A program made the translations under genes and the position numbers. A DNA stretch of 64,000 nucleotides from Paenibacillus polymyxa (GTDB lineage Bacteria; Bacillota; Bacilli; Paenibacillales; Paenibacillaceae), in contig NZ_CP049783.1 in NCBI RefSeq assembly GCF_015710975.1, positions 1,240,501 through 1,304,500 on the forward strand. The letters run 5' to 3'. The notes beneath the pieces are model-generated. The model had not been told where the DNA came from. It saw only the letters and a list, made by a program, of their open reading frames with translations, and made no database searches. Of the stretch, positions 16,866 to 25,819 are shown piece after piece (within the stretch, counting starts at the first letter, position 1; every line of letters starts with the position of its first letter).

Positions 16866-17591
16866 TTACGGATTATGACGTTTTTGCGGGATTGCAGCCC
16901 GAGCTCGCTCGGCTACCCGTTCACGTATGAGTTTCAATGCTTCTTCAGCACGGGGTAACCTCGGCAGCAAAGACGTAATATCAGTTTCCTTCTTGAAAGC
17001 AAGTTTCTGTGGCAGATGGATTTCAATGGCATGAAAGCCTGCTCCGGGACGATGCAATGCTCCTTCAGCTGCGGATTCTGCAATCCATTCGCTAATTGCT
17101 GCCGATCCGCTGCGTCCGCCCTCCGCGCGTGAGGTAGGCTCAAGCGCGGGGGAGGTTCTCTGCACATGGGATAACTCTCCAGCCCAAGCACTAAACACGT
17201 ACTCCAGCAGCTCTTCCGGCGTCATTCCGATCAACGCCGGACAGTGTTGGGGCTCGTTTTTCAGTCCAGCCTGAAGAGCTTCCTTCACGTCTTCGACTGC
17301 ACCCACTCCATTCTCTCTGCTGGAAACGGCGGTCTCAGCTGCGAGTTGAACAATTTCATCCAGCGACAGGCAGGCTTCTCCTTTCAGGAGACGGTAGATG
17401 TCCAAAGGCTCCGCTTTTAGCTGCTCCAGCCATGCCCCTCGCTCTTCCAGGTTCAGTACAGGCACTGGGCCAGTCCATTGGACGGGTTGTGCGGAAGGTA
17501 CACCCGTCGATTCACCTTCCGGCCCATTTCCGTCAAATCCCACGATCCATCGACCGTCAGTTACGTCCAGCTTCACTCGCGGTCTCGTCAT
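16866..17591 (-). CDS. Hypothetical protein downstream of the SNF2 helicase
   Basis: About 241 residues, not recognised. It begins RPRVKLDVTDGRWIVGFDGN, is rich in Ala, Glu and Leu, and ends with a basic helix (ALKLIRERVAERARAAIPQKR). No membrane segment or signal is visible. It overlaps or directly follows the helicase stop at 17612. Possible starts are ATG 17591 (GAAAGG nine bases upstream), ATG 17600 or ATG 17624; 17591 is preferred. Its tight coupling suggests it works with the helicase. Confidence 0.6.
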   Translation of the reverse strand: MTRPRVKLDVTDGRWIVGFDGNGPEGESTGVPSAQPVQWTGPVPVLNLEERGAWLEQLKAEPLDIYRLLKGEACLSLDEIVQLAAETAVSSRENGVGAVEDVKEALQAGLKNEPQHCPALIGMTPEELLEYVFSAWAGELSHVQRTSPALEPTSRAEGGRSGSAAISEWIAESAAEGALHRPGAGFHAIEIHLPQKLAFKKETDITSLLPRLPRAEEALKLIRERVAERARAAIPQKRHNP

Positions 17592-17611
17592 CGCCTTCAT
17601 CCTTTCTCTGC

Positions 17612-19351
17612 TCACTCGATCCATACATCATTTTGCAACGCAATCAGACCACGCAGTTCATCATCAGACATTTCGGTGAGCCAATGTTCACCCGAGCCGA
17701 CAACCTGTTCGGACAGTGCCTTTTTGCTCTCGATCAGCTCATCGATTCTTTCCTCCAGTGTCCCCTGACAAATCAACTTGTGCACTTGTACATTGCGACT
17801 TTGACCAATACGGAATACCCGGTCTGTCGCCTGATTTTCCACCGCAGGATTCCACCAGCGATCATAGTGAATGACATGGCTGGCACGCGTCAGGTTCAGA
17901 CCCACGCCACCTGCACGCAAGGAAAGTACGAATATATTCGGTCCTTTTCCCTGCTGGAAGTTGTGAACCATTTCGTCCCGTCTGGTTTTCGCCAGTCCCC
18001 CATGCAGGAAATATGGCTCTTCTCCCAAAATTTTGGCCAAACGGGAAACCAATAGTTCTCCCATCGACACATATTGGGTGAAAATCAGCGCCGATTCATC
18101 GTTCTCGCGAATGGTTTCTACCAATTCCAGCAGTCGCTCCATTTTGCCCGAGTTTTCGGCTTTACTGCTGTCAGCACGGCCTGGAATAATTAAACCCGGA
18201 TGGTCACAGATTTGCTTCAACTTGGTCAGCGACGACAGGACAAGCCCTTTGCGGGCCATACCGACTTGTCCATCCAGTGTTCCCAATAATTGATCCACCA
18301 CGCCGCGGTATAATCCGGCCTGCTCTGGTGTCAGTACGCAATAGGACTTCAACTCCAGCTTCTCTGGCAAATCCTTGCGGATATCCGGATCGCTTTTGAG
18401 CCGACGCAGCATGAACGGGGAGACGAGACGATGAAGCTCACGCAACGCGGACCCCCGTTCCTCTCCTGCCAGACTGTACCGCTGGCGGAATGAAGACGCT
18501 GTACCAAGATACCCTGGATTCAGGAATTGGAAAATAGACCACAGTTCGCTCAAGCGATTCTCTACCGGAGTACCTGTCATGGCAATCCGATGTGGGGCGG
18601 ACAACTTCATGACGCTTTGTGCCTGCTTAGTGCGTGCATTTTTTATATATTGCGCCTCATCCAACACGATGGAAGACCAGTAGACCGCAGATAAATCGCT
18701 GCCGTCCCGGCCCGCCAAATGATAGGTAGTGAGGACGATATCATACTCGCGTACATTTTCCTGAAACTGCTCCCCGTGGAGTCGCTGGTTGCCATGGTGA
18801 ATATAAAGCGACAAATCCGGTGAAAAGCGCTTCAATTCCCGCTGCCAGTTGCCAAGCAAGGACGTCGGACAGATGATTAACGCCGGACGCTGATCCTCTG
18901 CTCCGATGCCACCATCGAGCAGACAGGTAATAACCTGAATCGTTTTACCCAGCCCCATGTCGTCCGCCAGGCACACACCAAAGCCCAATCCGCGCATCGC
19001 AGCCAACCATTGAAAACCCCGCTCTTGATACGGCCGTAGTGCACCATGCAGCGTCTCCGGCACAGGACGCGGCTCTACGGAACGGAGTACCCCTCCCTCA
19101 GCCAACGACGCAAGCAATCCGGCGGATTCCGCGCCAAAGATAGACAAGCCCTTCCATGAGGCCTCGCCTGCACTTTCATTTTCCGCAGCCAAATGCATCC
19201 ATTCGGACAAGCTCATTTCACCGTTTTCTCCGCGCTTGATAAAGCGCAGCACCTGACGAATTTCCTTGGGGTCTACCTCGATCCATTCCCCTCCGAGACG
19301 TACGTATGGCAAATTGGCCGCGACGATGCTTTCCAGTTCCTCCATCGTCAA
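17612..19351 (-). CDS. SNF2-family helicase, C-terminal part (frameshifted gene, part 2)
   Basis: 579 residues carrying the whole SNF2/RecA ATPase: LADDMGLGKTIQVI (Walker A) near 130, VLDEAQYIKN (DEAQ box), AMTGTPVENRLSELWSIF (motif III), ESALIFTQYVSMGELL (motif IV) and GGVGLNLTRASHVIHYDRWWNPAVENQATDR (motifs V-VI). These proteins are double-stranded DNA translocases acting on DNA-bound proteins. The apparent TTG start at 19351 has no ribosome binding site. One extra G in the tract at complement 19360-19363 would fuse it to the upstream frame as ...AEAVLGDTALTMEELES..., so both parts are most likely one gene of about 1,040 residues. Confidence 0.85.
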   Translation of the reverse strand: MTMEELESIVAANLPYVRLGGEWIEVDPKEIRQVLRFIKRGENGEMSLSEWMHLAAENESAGEASWKGLSIFGAESAGLLASLAEGGVLRSVEPRPVPETLHGALRPYQERGFQWLAAMRGLGFGVCLADDMGLGKTIQVITCLLDGGIGAEDQRPALIICPTSLLGNWQRELKRFSPDLSLYIHHGNQRLHGEQFQENVREYDIVLTTYHLAGRDGSDLSAVYWSSIVLDEAQYIKNARTKQAQSVMKLSAPHRIAMTGTPVENRLSELWSIFQFLNPGYLGTASSFRQRYSLAGEERGSALRELHRLVSPFMLRRLKSDPDIRKDLPEKLELKSYCVLTPEQAGLYRGVVDQLLGTLDGQVGMARKGLVLSSLTKLKQICDHPGLIIPGRADSSKAENSGKMERLLELVETIRENDESALIFTQYVSMGELLVSRLAKILGEEPYFLHGGLAKTRRDEMVHNFQQGKGPNIFVLSLRAGGVGLNLTRASHVIHYDRWWNPAVENQATDRVFRIGQSRNVQVHKLICQGTLEERIDELIESKKALSEQVVGSGEHWLTEMSDDELRGLIALQNDVWIE

Positions 19352-20736
19352 GGCCGTATCCCCAGCACAGCCTCGGCATCAAACGAAATCATGCGGTTAA
19401 TGCCAACGGCCGATGTATCGGCGATCACACCATCTGGCTTGGCCCCCTGCTCTGTCGAGCGCATTTTAAGCCGCAAGCCTGCACGTCTTCGTCCCTCTCG
19501 GCTCCAGCGTGAAGGCATTTGCACAGTGATACCGTTCTTTTGTAAAGAAGGTACGGCTTCCGTCAGGAAGCGGAAGAACATCTCCGGCTCCAGGGTCAAC
19601 CCCTCGGGATAAGGGCGGTTTAATGCTTCCTGCAATATAGGTGCCGCTTCAGCCGCCTGTCCGAGCCTCGTCAGCAGTTGCGCCTGCACTTGACGGTACA
19701 CAATTTCACCGCGAACCAGATCACGTTCAGGATATGCCCACAATGCCAGAGCAGGCAGTCGTAATCCGGGCTCTGCATCGCTTTCTGCCCAAAAGGTAAT
19801 GCGCCATTCCTGGATACTCTCTTCCAAAGAAGGCTCCAAACGAAGGCACAGACGCAATTGCCCTTCAATGGGTTCCTTGGCTTCCCGTTCGGTGACAGGC
19901 ATCGTGCTTCCCTCAAGAGAGGACGCCTGAAGAACCAGCTCCTCCATCTCAGCAGGCGTTCCCTGAATCGCAACCTGACGCGAACCCGTCAACAGACTGT
20001 TCCACCACAGCTCCGCCAGCGGTGATCCTCCGCGCCGATAATCTGCCCGATATCGTCCCAGCTCACGATCTGACGCAGCCAGCACCGCGGTCGTTTCTGC
20101 ATGAACGACCGCACACAAGAAGGAATACAGCACCATTCCAGCTGCATCCTCACGTGTTTCTGGCTCCTTGCCCGCAAAAACGGCCGGAGCTGCCATACAA
20201 ACAGCCGGCATCGCAGCTGCCAGCTCATGAAAGCGGCGGATGTCCTCCTCTTCGCGAAGCCGAGGAATCCACACCCCTACCGCCGCATCCGGACCGCGTC
20301 GTCGCGGTCCAGAGGGACGCGCCTCTGTAAGTGATGGCACGATTTCGCCCCGCTGCATCAGCTCCAGTGCAAAATAAGCAGCCTTTTGCCAATACTGCAT
20401 TTCCTCGCCAAGCGTAATGCCCGAAGCCGCACAGCCCTTCTCGTCCAAGCGAGTCAGCAGAGCCATCGTCTCGCGAGGTTCCAGTGCCAGACCCTCCAGC
20501 GTACGCCCCAGCATGGAACGTCTTTTGCCACCTCTGCCCGCGGTTTCCACGCGAGCATTGTTAGGTATCCGCACCTCGGCAAGACGCAACGCAGCCTGCC
20601 GAAACGGCCGAAGGTCTCCCTTCAGCGTCAGCCTGCGGATCACACTGCTCCACGCATCAATACGTGGTTCCGACGTCTCACCAGAAAAGCAAAAAAACAC
20701 ATCTCCGAGCCATATTCCATAAAGCGGTTGATTCAT
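19348..20736 (-). CDS. SNF2-family helicase, N-terminal part (frameshifted gene, part 1)
   Basis: 462 residues matching the N-terminal accessory region that precedes SNF2_N in large Firmicute helicases: MNQPLYGIWLGDVFFCF at the start, and near 285-440 the segment rich in RLCLRLEPSLE, FLTEAVPSLQKNGITVQMPSRW and RAGLRLKM typical of the SNF2 helicase-associated domain. The normal family continues directly into the ATPase domain. Here the frame reads ...DAEAVLG then IRP-stop after a GGGG tract, four bases before the start of part 2. GGGAG lies before ATG 20736. It may be a true mutation, a sequencing error in a homopolymer, or a slippage site. Confidence 0.8.
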   Translation of the reverse strand: MNQPLYGIWLGDVFFCFSGETSEPRIDAWSSVIRRLTLKGDLRPFRQAALRLAEVRIPNNARVETAGRGGKRRSMLGRTLEGLALEPRETMALLTRLDEKGCAASGITLGEEMQYWQKAAYFALELMQRGEIVPSLTEARPSGPRRRGPDAAVGVWIPRLREEEDIRRFHELAAAMPAVCMAAPAVFAGKEPETREDAAGMVLYSFLCAVVHAETTAVLAASDRELGRYRADYRRGGSPLAELWWNSLLTGSRQVAIQGTPAEMEELVLQASSLEGSTMPVTEREAKEPIEGQLRLCLRLEPSLEESIQEWRITFWAESDAEPGLRLPALALWAYPERDLVRGEIVYRQVQAQLLTRLGQAAEAAPILQEALNRPYPEGLTLEPEMFFRFLTEAVPSLQKNGITVQMPSRWSREGRRRAGLRLKMRSTEQGAKPDGVIADTSAVGINRMISFDAEAVLGIRP

Positions 20737-20877
20737 ATCTGTCTCCCGTCCAGCCTTTTGAATTATTACTCTTCATCATATACGAAAACGGGCTCTTTTC
20801 AAAACTTTATCACAAAAATAATTGGAAAGTCATACGTTAATAACCTTAAATATTCATGTAATTAACAATTAAGAGAC

Positions 20878-21822
20878 TTATCCTTCCTGATCGGCCTCAT
20901 CATCCTTCAGATAAGGATTCAGGCTGTCTTGCAGCAGCCGTTTGACTTGCATGCGCAGCTCTTTCGGATATATAACCTCGGCCTCCGGCCCGTATTTTAA
21001 CAGAAGTCTGGATACATATTTAAACTCTTCGACCGGGATATGTCCGTACCATTCCTGACCCCGCGATTTCTCATGAGAAACATTTTGGAAGAGGGGGTCT
21101 GATTCCGCCAGCCGAGCACCTAATGGTGTAAATTCTATTTTTGACGGAATTCCCGTACGCGAATCCTCCGCAGTCAACCATTCCTTAAGGGTGGGAAGGC
21201 CGGATAAGGTGTCTTCCAGTATGGTCATTGTCATCACTCTGTCTGAGCGGTACAAAATGATCCGATCTCCGCTTTGCGCAGGCATGTACCAATATCCGTG
21301 ATCAAAATAGAGCCCCACCGGATATACTTTCGTCCACTTGTCCCCAGAAGCGGAGCGGTAAAGCATGTTCAACCGACGTTTATTCAACGCAGCCTCCAAA
21401 ATGAGCGAGGTGTAGGGTGATTCTGCGTGAGTCGGCATCATCCGAAAAGCGATATAGTCCTTGAATTGATCGATGCTATCCCGCACATCCTGAGGAAGCT
21501 CGGCATAATAGTGCTCGGATAAATGCTCCCGCACCGACCCGAAGGGGATGTCCGGGATATTTTCCAGCAGCTGCAGCATGAGAAAAAGACCAAAAGCCTC
21601 ATCGCGAGCAAGATGAAGGGGAGGAAGAAGTCGATTGGGAAGTGCCCGATAGCCGCCATGAGGTCCGGTTTCGGTATACAGGGGTAACCCGGTCTGCTGC
21701 AAATAGTCGAGATCTCTTTGAATCGTCCTGACGGAGACACCAAACCGCTCGGCCAGCTCACGTGCCGTATATTTTTTTCGGGAATCCAGTATCCTCATAA
21801 GTGCGATTCTGCGTTCGTTCAT
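20878..21822 (-). CDS. WYL-domain transcriptional regulator (YafY type)
   Basis: 314 residues. N-terminal winged helix with YTARELAERFGVSVRTIQRDLDYLQQTGLPLYTETGPHGGY at about 18-60, then a WYL ligand-sensing domain near 145-220 (LNMLYRSASGDKWTKVYPVGLYFDHGYWYMPAQSGD) and a C-terminal WCX-like extension. It is divergent from a small RibD-type reductase gene, 103 bases apart, which it may regulate. GACAAAGTATGTC at 21871-21883 is a weak inverted repeat between them. Confidence 0.88.
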   Translation of the reverse strand: MNERRIALMRILDSRKKYTARELAERFGVSVRTIQRDLDYLQQTGLPLYTETGPHGGYRALPNRLLPPLHLARDEAFGLFLMLQLLENIPDIPFGSVREHLSEHYYAELPQDVRDSIDQFKDYIAFRMMPTHAESPYTSLILEAALNKRRLNMLYRSASGDKWTKVYPVGLYFDHGYWYMPAQSGDRIILYRSDRVMTMTILEDTLSGLPTLKEWLTAEDSRTGIPSKIEFTPLGARLAESDPLFQNVSHEKSRGQEWYGHIPVEEFKYVSRLLLKYGPEAEVIYPKELRMQVKRLLQDSLNPYLKDDEADQEG

Positions 21823-21925
21823 AAGGTACTCCTCTAATAAAAATAAAGTTTAAACGATTATTTTACTACGACAAAGTATGTCATAAATAGATTGTAACAT
21901 AGGTGATAGAAAGGAGTGATGAACC

Positions 21926-22465
21926 ATGGATGCTATAAAATCCAACAAAGTCGTATTGTATATTGCCGTGAGTCTTGACGGGTATATTGCACTGCCGGAT
22001 GGCTCGGTGGACTGGCTGTTTGATGTCAAAGGGGATGGTGGCGACAATGGATATGCCGACTTTTACGACACTGTAGGCACGCTACTGATGGGCAGGCTGA
22101 CGTATGAAGAGGTATTGAAGCTTTCCGATGATTTCCCCTATGCTGGCAAGCCTTGTTATATACTCACCCGGTCTTTAGCGAAGCATGAGCAAGCACCGCA
22201 TGTTACATTTACGGACGAGGCTCTGTCTGAGCTAGTTCCGCGTCTGCAAAAACAATCGGAAGGTTTGGTATGGCTAGTAGGTGGAGGTCAGTTAGTTCAG
22301 GCCTTCATGCAGGCTGGACTGCTGGAAAAGGCGATCATTGCGATCATTCCTAAAGTGCTTGGACAAGGAATACCGTTATTTCCAGAAGGAACACTGCCAA
22401 GTACATTTGAACTCCAAGAAATAGAACGCCGCGGGGATATTGTACTGCTTTATTATAATGTATAA
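21926..22465 (+). CDS. Dihydrofolate reductase-like (RibD C-terminal domain) protein
   Basis: 179 residues with the RibD_C/DHFR-like fold: VVLYIAVSLDGYIALPDGSVDWL at the start, GTLLMGRLTYEEVL near 50, and LVWLVGGGQLVQAFMQAGLLEKAIIAIIPKVLGQGIPLF near 115-155. Stand-alone members are NADPH-dependent reductases of unknown substrate (B. subtilis YyaP/YwjB type). AAGGAG lies about nine bases before ATG 21926. It is divergent from the WYL regulator and followed by a terminator. Confidence 0.85.
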   Translation: MDAIKSNKVVLYIAVSLDGYIALPDGSVDWLFDVKGDGGDNGYADFYDTVGTLLMGRLTYEEVLKLSDDFPYAGKPCYILTRSLAKHEQAPHVTFTDEALSELVPRLQKQSEGLVWLVGGGQLVQAFMQAGLLEKAIIAIIPKVLGQGIPLFPEGTLPSTFELQEIERRGDIVLLYYNV

Positions 22466-22475
22466 TTATGTTAAC

Positions 22476-22533
22476 AAAAAAAGCCTTCGGATGTTCAGGA
22501 TCATGCAATCTCCCTGACATACGAAGGCTCTTC
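22476..22533. terminator. Bidirectional terminator
   Basis: AAGCCTTCG...CGAAGGCTC stem with an inner ATGTCAGG-type extension and flanking A/T runs between the convergent reductase and sugar-binding protein genes. Confidence 0.82.
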
Positions 22534-22549
22534 TGCGTATTTTATTTAA

Positions 22550-23845
22550 TTATTTGGTCTTCAAATTATCCCATGTTCTCTGGAAATCCTCGAACAGCTT
22601 CCCAGCATCCGATTTACCTGCCACATAAGCTTGCATCTGACTTCCGAATTCTTGCTGCGCTCCTTCAGGATAACGGCTAAAGAACCAGCCCAGCAGTTTA
22701 TTTTCCTGACTGTATTTCACCACTTCGGCACCCAGTTGGCCCATATCGGCCTCTTCTCCTTTGATGCTCTTGAACGCTGGAATGAACTTAAATTCCTTGG
22801 TGATATACTTTTTCCCTTGCTCGGATGTCACCATCCAATTTAAGAACTCTTTGGCCTCAGCTTTGACAGACGAATTTTTATTAACCACCCAGTTATTGGC
22901 GACACCTACAAACAGCTTATCTCCGGCTGTTGCATCTTCACCAATCGGCATAGGCAGAATACCCAGATTCAGTTTCGGATTAATTCCGTCAATTTGGACC
23001 TGAGTCCAGTTCCCTTGCTGCATCATGGCAGCCTTGCCAGTGGCAAAGTTCGTTACCTGCGTATTGTAATCAGTCGTGAGCGGCTTCGAATTGCCATACT
23101 TGAGCGTCAGATCGAGCAGCTTGATCCACTCGGCGAATACAGCATTGCCCGGAATTTTGGCTGTGCCATCATTCAGTCCCTTGACGAAGCCCGACGGGTC
23201 TGGCTGATTAGCAAATGCCACGTTCAGCAAATGATTGCCCAGCACCCAAAACTCCTGGTATCCATTGGAGAAAGGTGTAATCCCTGCGGCTTGCAGCTTT
23301 TGCGCAGCAACCTCCAGCTCAGACAGCGTTTTAGGAGGCTCGGTGATTCCAGCCTTTTTGAACAAATCCTTGTTATAAATAAAGCCGTATCCTTCCAGAT
23401 TCATTGGCTGACCGTACAGCTTGCCATCCTTGGTCATCGGTTCTTTGGCGACATCGACCACATCACCAACCCAAGGTTGGTCGGATAGGTCCTCCAAATA
23501 TTCCATCCACGTATCCAGCTCACGATATCCGCCGACATTAAAAATATCCGGCTGTTCACCAGAAGCAAACTTGGCCTTCAACGCCGCCCCATAGTCACTA
23601 CCCCCACCTACGGTCTGAATGTCGAGCTTAATCCCGGGGTGAGTCGCTTCATACTCCCCCTTCATGCGATTTAGTGCTTCTGCAATCTCTACTTTAAACT
23701 GAAAAATGTGAATGGTTTTCTCCTTAACTTCCTCATTGCTTGCATTTTGCCCCCCACTGCTGTTACACCCCGCCAAAACCAGAGCAAAAGCTGCAAAAAG
23801 CAAAATCAGTGCTTGGGCTTTCTTTTTAAAAGTATGCGTTTTCAT
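22550..23845 (-). CDS. Sugar ABC transporter substrate-binding lipoprotein (family 1)
   Basis: 431 residues. The signal ends in lipobox LAGC near residue 24. Family 1 extracellular solute-binding features are seen: TIHIFQFKVEIAEALNRMKGEYEATHPGIKLDIQTVG near 45-80, GYGFIYNKDLFKKAGI near 150, KAAMMQQGNWTQVQID and a C-terminal NWVVNKNSSVKAEAKEFLNWM. GAAAGGA precedes ATG 23845. It is the third gene of a permease-permease-binding-protein operon. The likely ligand is an oligosaccharide; no ATPase is encoded here, so a shared MsmX-type ATPase is expected (inference). Confidence 0.9.
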   Translation of the reverse strand: MKTHTFKKKAQALILLFAAFALVLAGCNSSGGQNASNEEVKEKTIHIFQFKVEIAEALNRMKGEYEATHPGIKLDIQTVGGGSDYGAALKAKFASGEQPDIFNVGGYRELDTWMEYLEDLSDQPWVGDVVDVAKEPMTKDGKLYGQPMNLEGYGFIYNKDLFKKAGITEPPKTLSELEVAAQKLQAAGITPFSNGYQEFWVLGNHLLNVAFANQPDPSGFVKGLNDGTAKIPGNAVFAEWIKLLDLTLKYGNSKPLTTDYNTQVTNFATGKAAMMQQGNWTQVQIDGINPKLNLGILPMPIGEDATAGDKLFVGVANNWVVNKNSSVKAEAKEFLNWMVTSEQGKKYITKEFKFIPAFKSIKGEEADMGQLGAEVVKYSQENKLLGWFFSRYPEGAQQEFGSQMQAYVAGKSDAGKLFEDFQRTWDNLKTK

Positions 23846-23892
23846 ATTTATGTTCCTTTCTATTCTAGGTTTCATAGCACCATAATCAACAC

Positions 23893-24729
23893 TCAACCTT
23901 TAACCGAACCTGCCATAATCCCTTGTATAATATATTTTTGCATGGCCAGAAAGAACGCGATGACCGGCAAGATACCCAGCACCAGAGCAGGTAATGCCAA
24001 ATCCCACTGCTTCGTATATTGTCCGAAAAAGGCATAGGTTGCAATCGGAATGGTGCGCAATTCAGCCTTTTGCAGCACGAGAGAAGGCAGTAGATAGTCA
24101 TTCCAAATCCAGAGTGTATTCAAAATAATAACTGTTACCATCATGGGCAGCATCAACGGATATACAATCCGGAAAAACACCCCGTAAGGCGTGCAACCGT
24201 CTACTGTAGCTGCTTCTTCCACCTCGACTGGCACACCTTTGACGAATCCGTGAAAGAGAAAGATGGACATAGGAGCCCCAAATCCCAGATAACAGATTAC
24301 CAGACCACTAATACTGTTCATTAAATCCAGCGTACTTACAACCTTGACCAAAGGGATCATCACCGATTGAAAAGGAATGACCATCGCGGCCACGAACAGG
24401 CTGAACAGCACCCGATTGTAACGTGTTGGATGCCGAACCATTCGATAAGCAGCCATTGAGCTGATCAGTACGAGCAGCAGATTGCTGACCACCGTAACCA
24501 CGAATGAGTTCCATAACGCTTCAGGAAAACGCGTAATGCTCCAAGCTCTAGCATAGTTGCTCCATACAAATGTTTGTGGCCAGGCCGCAGAATCCGTGAG
24601 CAGGTCACCAAAGCTTTTGACCGAATTCACGAACAAAAAGTAAAACGGGACGAGGAATACCAATGCGACGAGGATCATCACCAACTCAGTCGCCCAGGTT
24701 CCAACGCGGTAGCGATTGTTTGTTTCCAT
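23893..24729 (-). CDS. Sugar ABC transporter permease, MalG type
   Basis: 278 residues with six membrane segments. The EAA loop that contacts the ATPase is visible as EVEEAATVDGCTPYGVFFRIVYPLMLPMM near 175-200, and the C-terminus GIMAGSVKG is typical of the MalG/LacG/AraQ group. It starts one base after the upstream permease stop, so translation is probably coupled. Confidence 0.92.
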   Translation of the reverse strand: METNNRYRVGTWATELVMILVALVFLVPFYFLFVNSVKSFGDLLTDSAAWPQTFVWSNYARAWSITRFPEALWNSFVVTVVSNLLLVLISSMAAYRMVRHPTRYNRVLFSLFVAAMVIPFQSVMIPLVKVVSTLDLMNSISGLVICYLGFGAPMSIFLFHGFVKGVPVEVEEAATVDGCTPYGVFFRIVYPLMLPMMVTVIILNTLWIWNDYLLPSLVLQKAELRTIPIATYAFFGQYTKQWDLALPALVLGILPVIAFFLAMQKYIIQGIMAGSVKG

Positions 24730-25611
24730 CTACGATTCCACCTCCCGACTTTTCGTCAGGCGTACCTGAAGGCTCGTAACGAGAGCAACAATGATAAAGA
24801 AAATAAGTGCTTTAGCCGTTCCCAACCCATAACGATTATTGACAAACGCTTCATTGTATATATTGAGCGCCACTGACTCTGTTGAACCAAAAGGACCACC
24901 CTTCGTCAATGACAGGTTGAGATCGAACATTTTAAACGACCATGATATCGCCAGGAAGAGACATACCGTAATGGCGGGCATGATCAAAGGCAGTATAATC
25001 GACCGCAAGATTTGCATCCGGCTCGCTCCGTCAATCTCGGCTGCCTCCAGCATATCCCGGGGCACGTTGGTCAGGGAAGAGATATAAATCACCATTAAAT
25101 AACCGGCTGTTTGCCAGATAAACACGATCACAATGCCCCAGAAGGCCGTAATCTCATCTCCCAGCCAGGACAGGTTGAAGAAGGATAACCCCGTACTCTC
25201 GCCGATCGCTGCAAATCCCTTGACGAAAATAAACTGCCAGATAAAACCGAGCAACAGACCTCCGATCACATTAGGCATGAAAAAAATAGTTCGAAGCACA
25301 TTTTTTGTTTTTAGCGGCTTGGTTAGAAAATACGCCAGCAGAAAACCAAAGATATTGGCTGCCACCACTCCAATCACCGTAAAACGGACGGTAAACCAGA
25401 ACGCTGTCCCGAATTTGTCGTCATTTAATAAAATGTGACTGAAATTATCCAGCCCGACCCACTTTGCCTGATTGGCTACCCCATTCCACTCTGTAAAAGA
25501 ATAGTACATTCCTAGCATGAAAGGGATTACAATAATGATAACGAAAAATAACGTCGATGGCCCTACAAAAATCCATTGCTGGAGCCATTGCGACGACTTG
25601 GCGCGATTCAA
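24730..25611 (-). CDS. Sugar ABC transporter permease, MalF type
   Basis: 293 residues with six membrane segments (first near 12-35) and the EAA loop MLEAAEIDGASRMQILRSIILPLIMPAI near 185-210. TTG 25611 is preceded by AGGGGGGATCGG. First gene of the transporter operon and divergent from the YesM sensor kinase, 208 bases apart, which is the standard arrangement for a transporter induced through a YesM/YesN pair. Confidence 0.9.
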   Translation of the reverse strand: MNRAKSSQWLQQWIFVGPSTLFFVIIIVIPFMLGMYYSFTEWNGVANQAKWVGLDNFSHILLNDDKFGTAFWFTVRFTVIGVVAANIFGFLLAYFLTKPLKTKNVLRTIFFMPNVIGGLLLGFIWQFIFVKGFAAIGESTGLSFFNLSWLGDEITAFWGIVIVFIWQTAGYLMVIYISSLTNVPRDMLEAAEIDGASRMQILRSIILPLIMPAITVCLFLAISWSFKMFDLNLSLTKGGPFGSTESVALNIYNEAFVNNRYGLGTAKALIFFIIVALVTSLQVRLTKSREVES

Positions 25612-25819
25612 ACCGATCCCCCCTTTGTTCTCTTTGGTGTCTGGAACGCTCCTCTACGGCATCCTTGCAAGCAGTGTGGACGTTGAATCCGTATGGATAT
25701 GCAATTCACATGTTCATTATGTCGAATTAGCGCTCTGGAGAACACGCAAGATCGTGAACCATTAAGGGGGAAAATATTGACCTCAGGCCTGCCTTGAATT
25801 GTGAAAGGAGCTTACCTGC

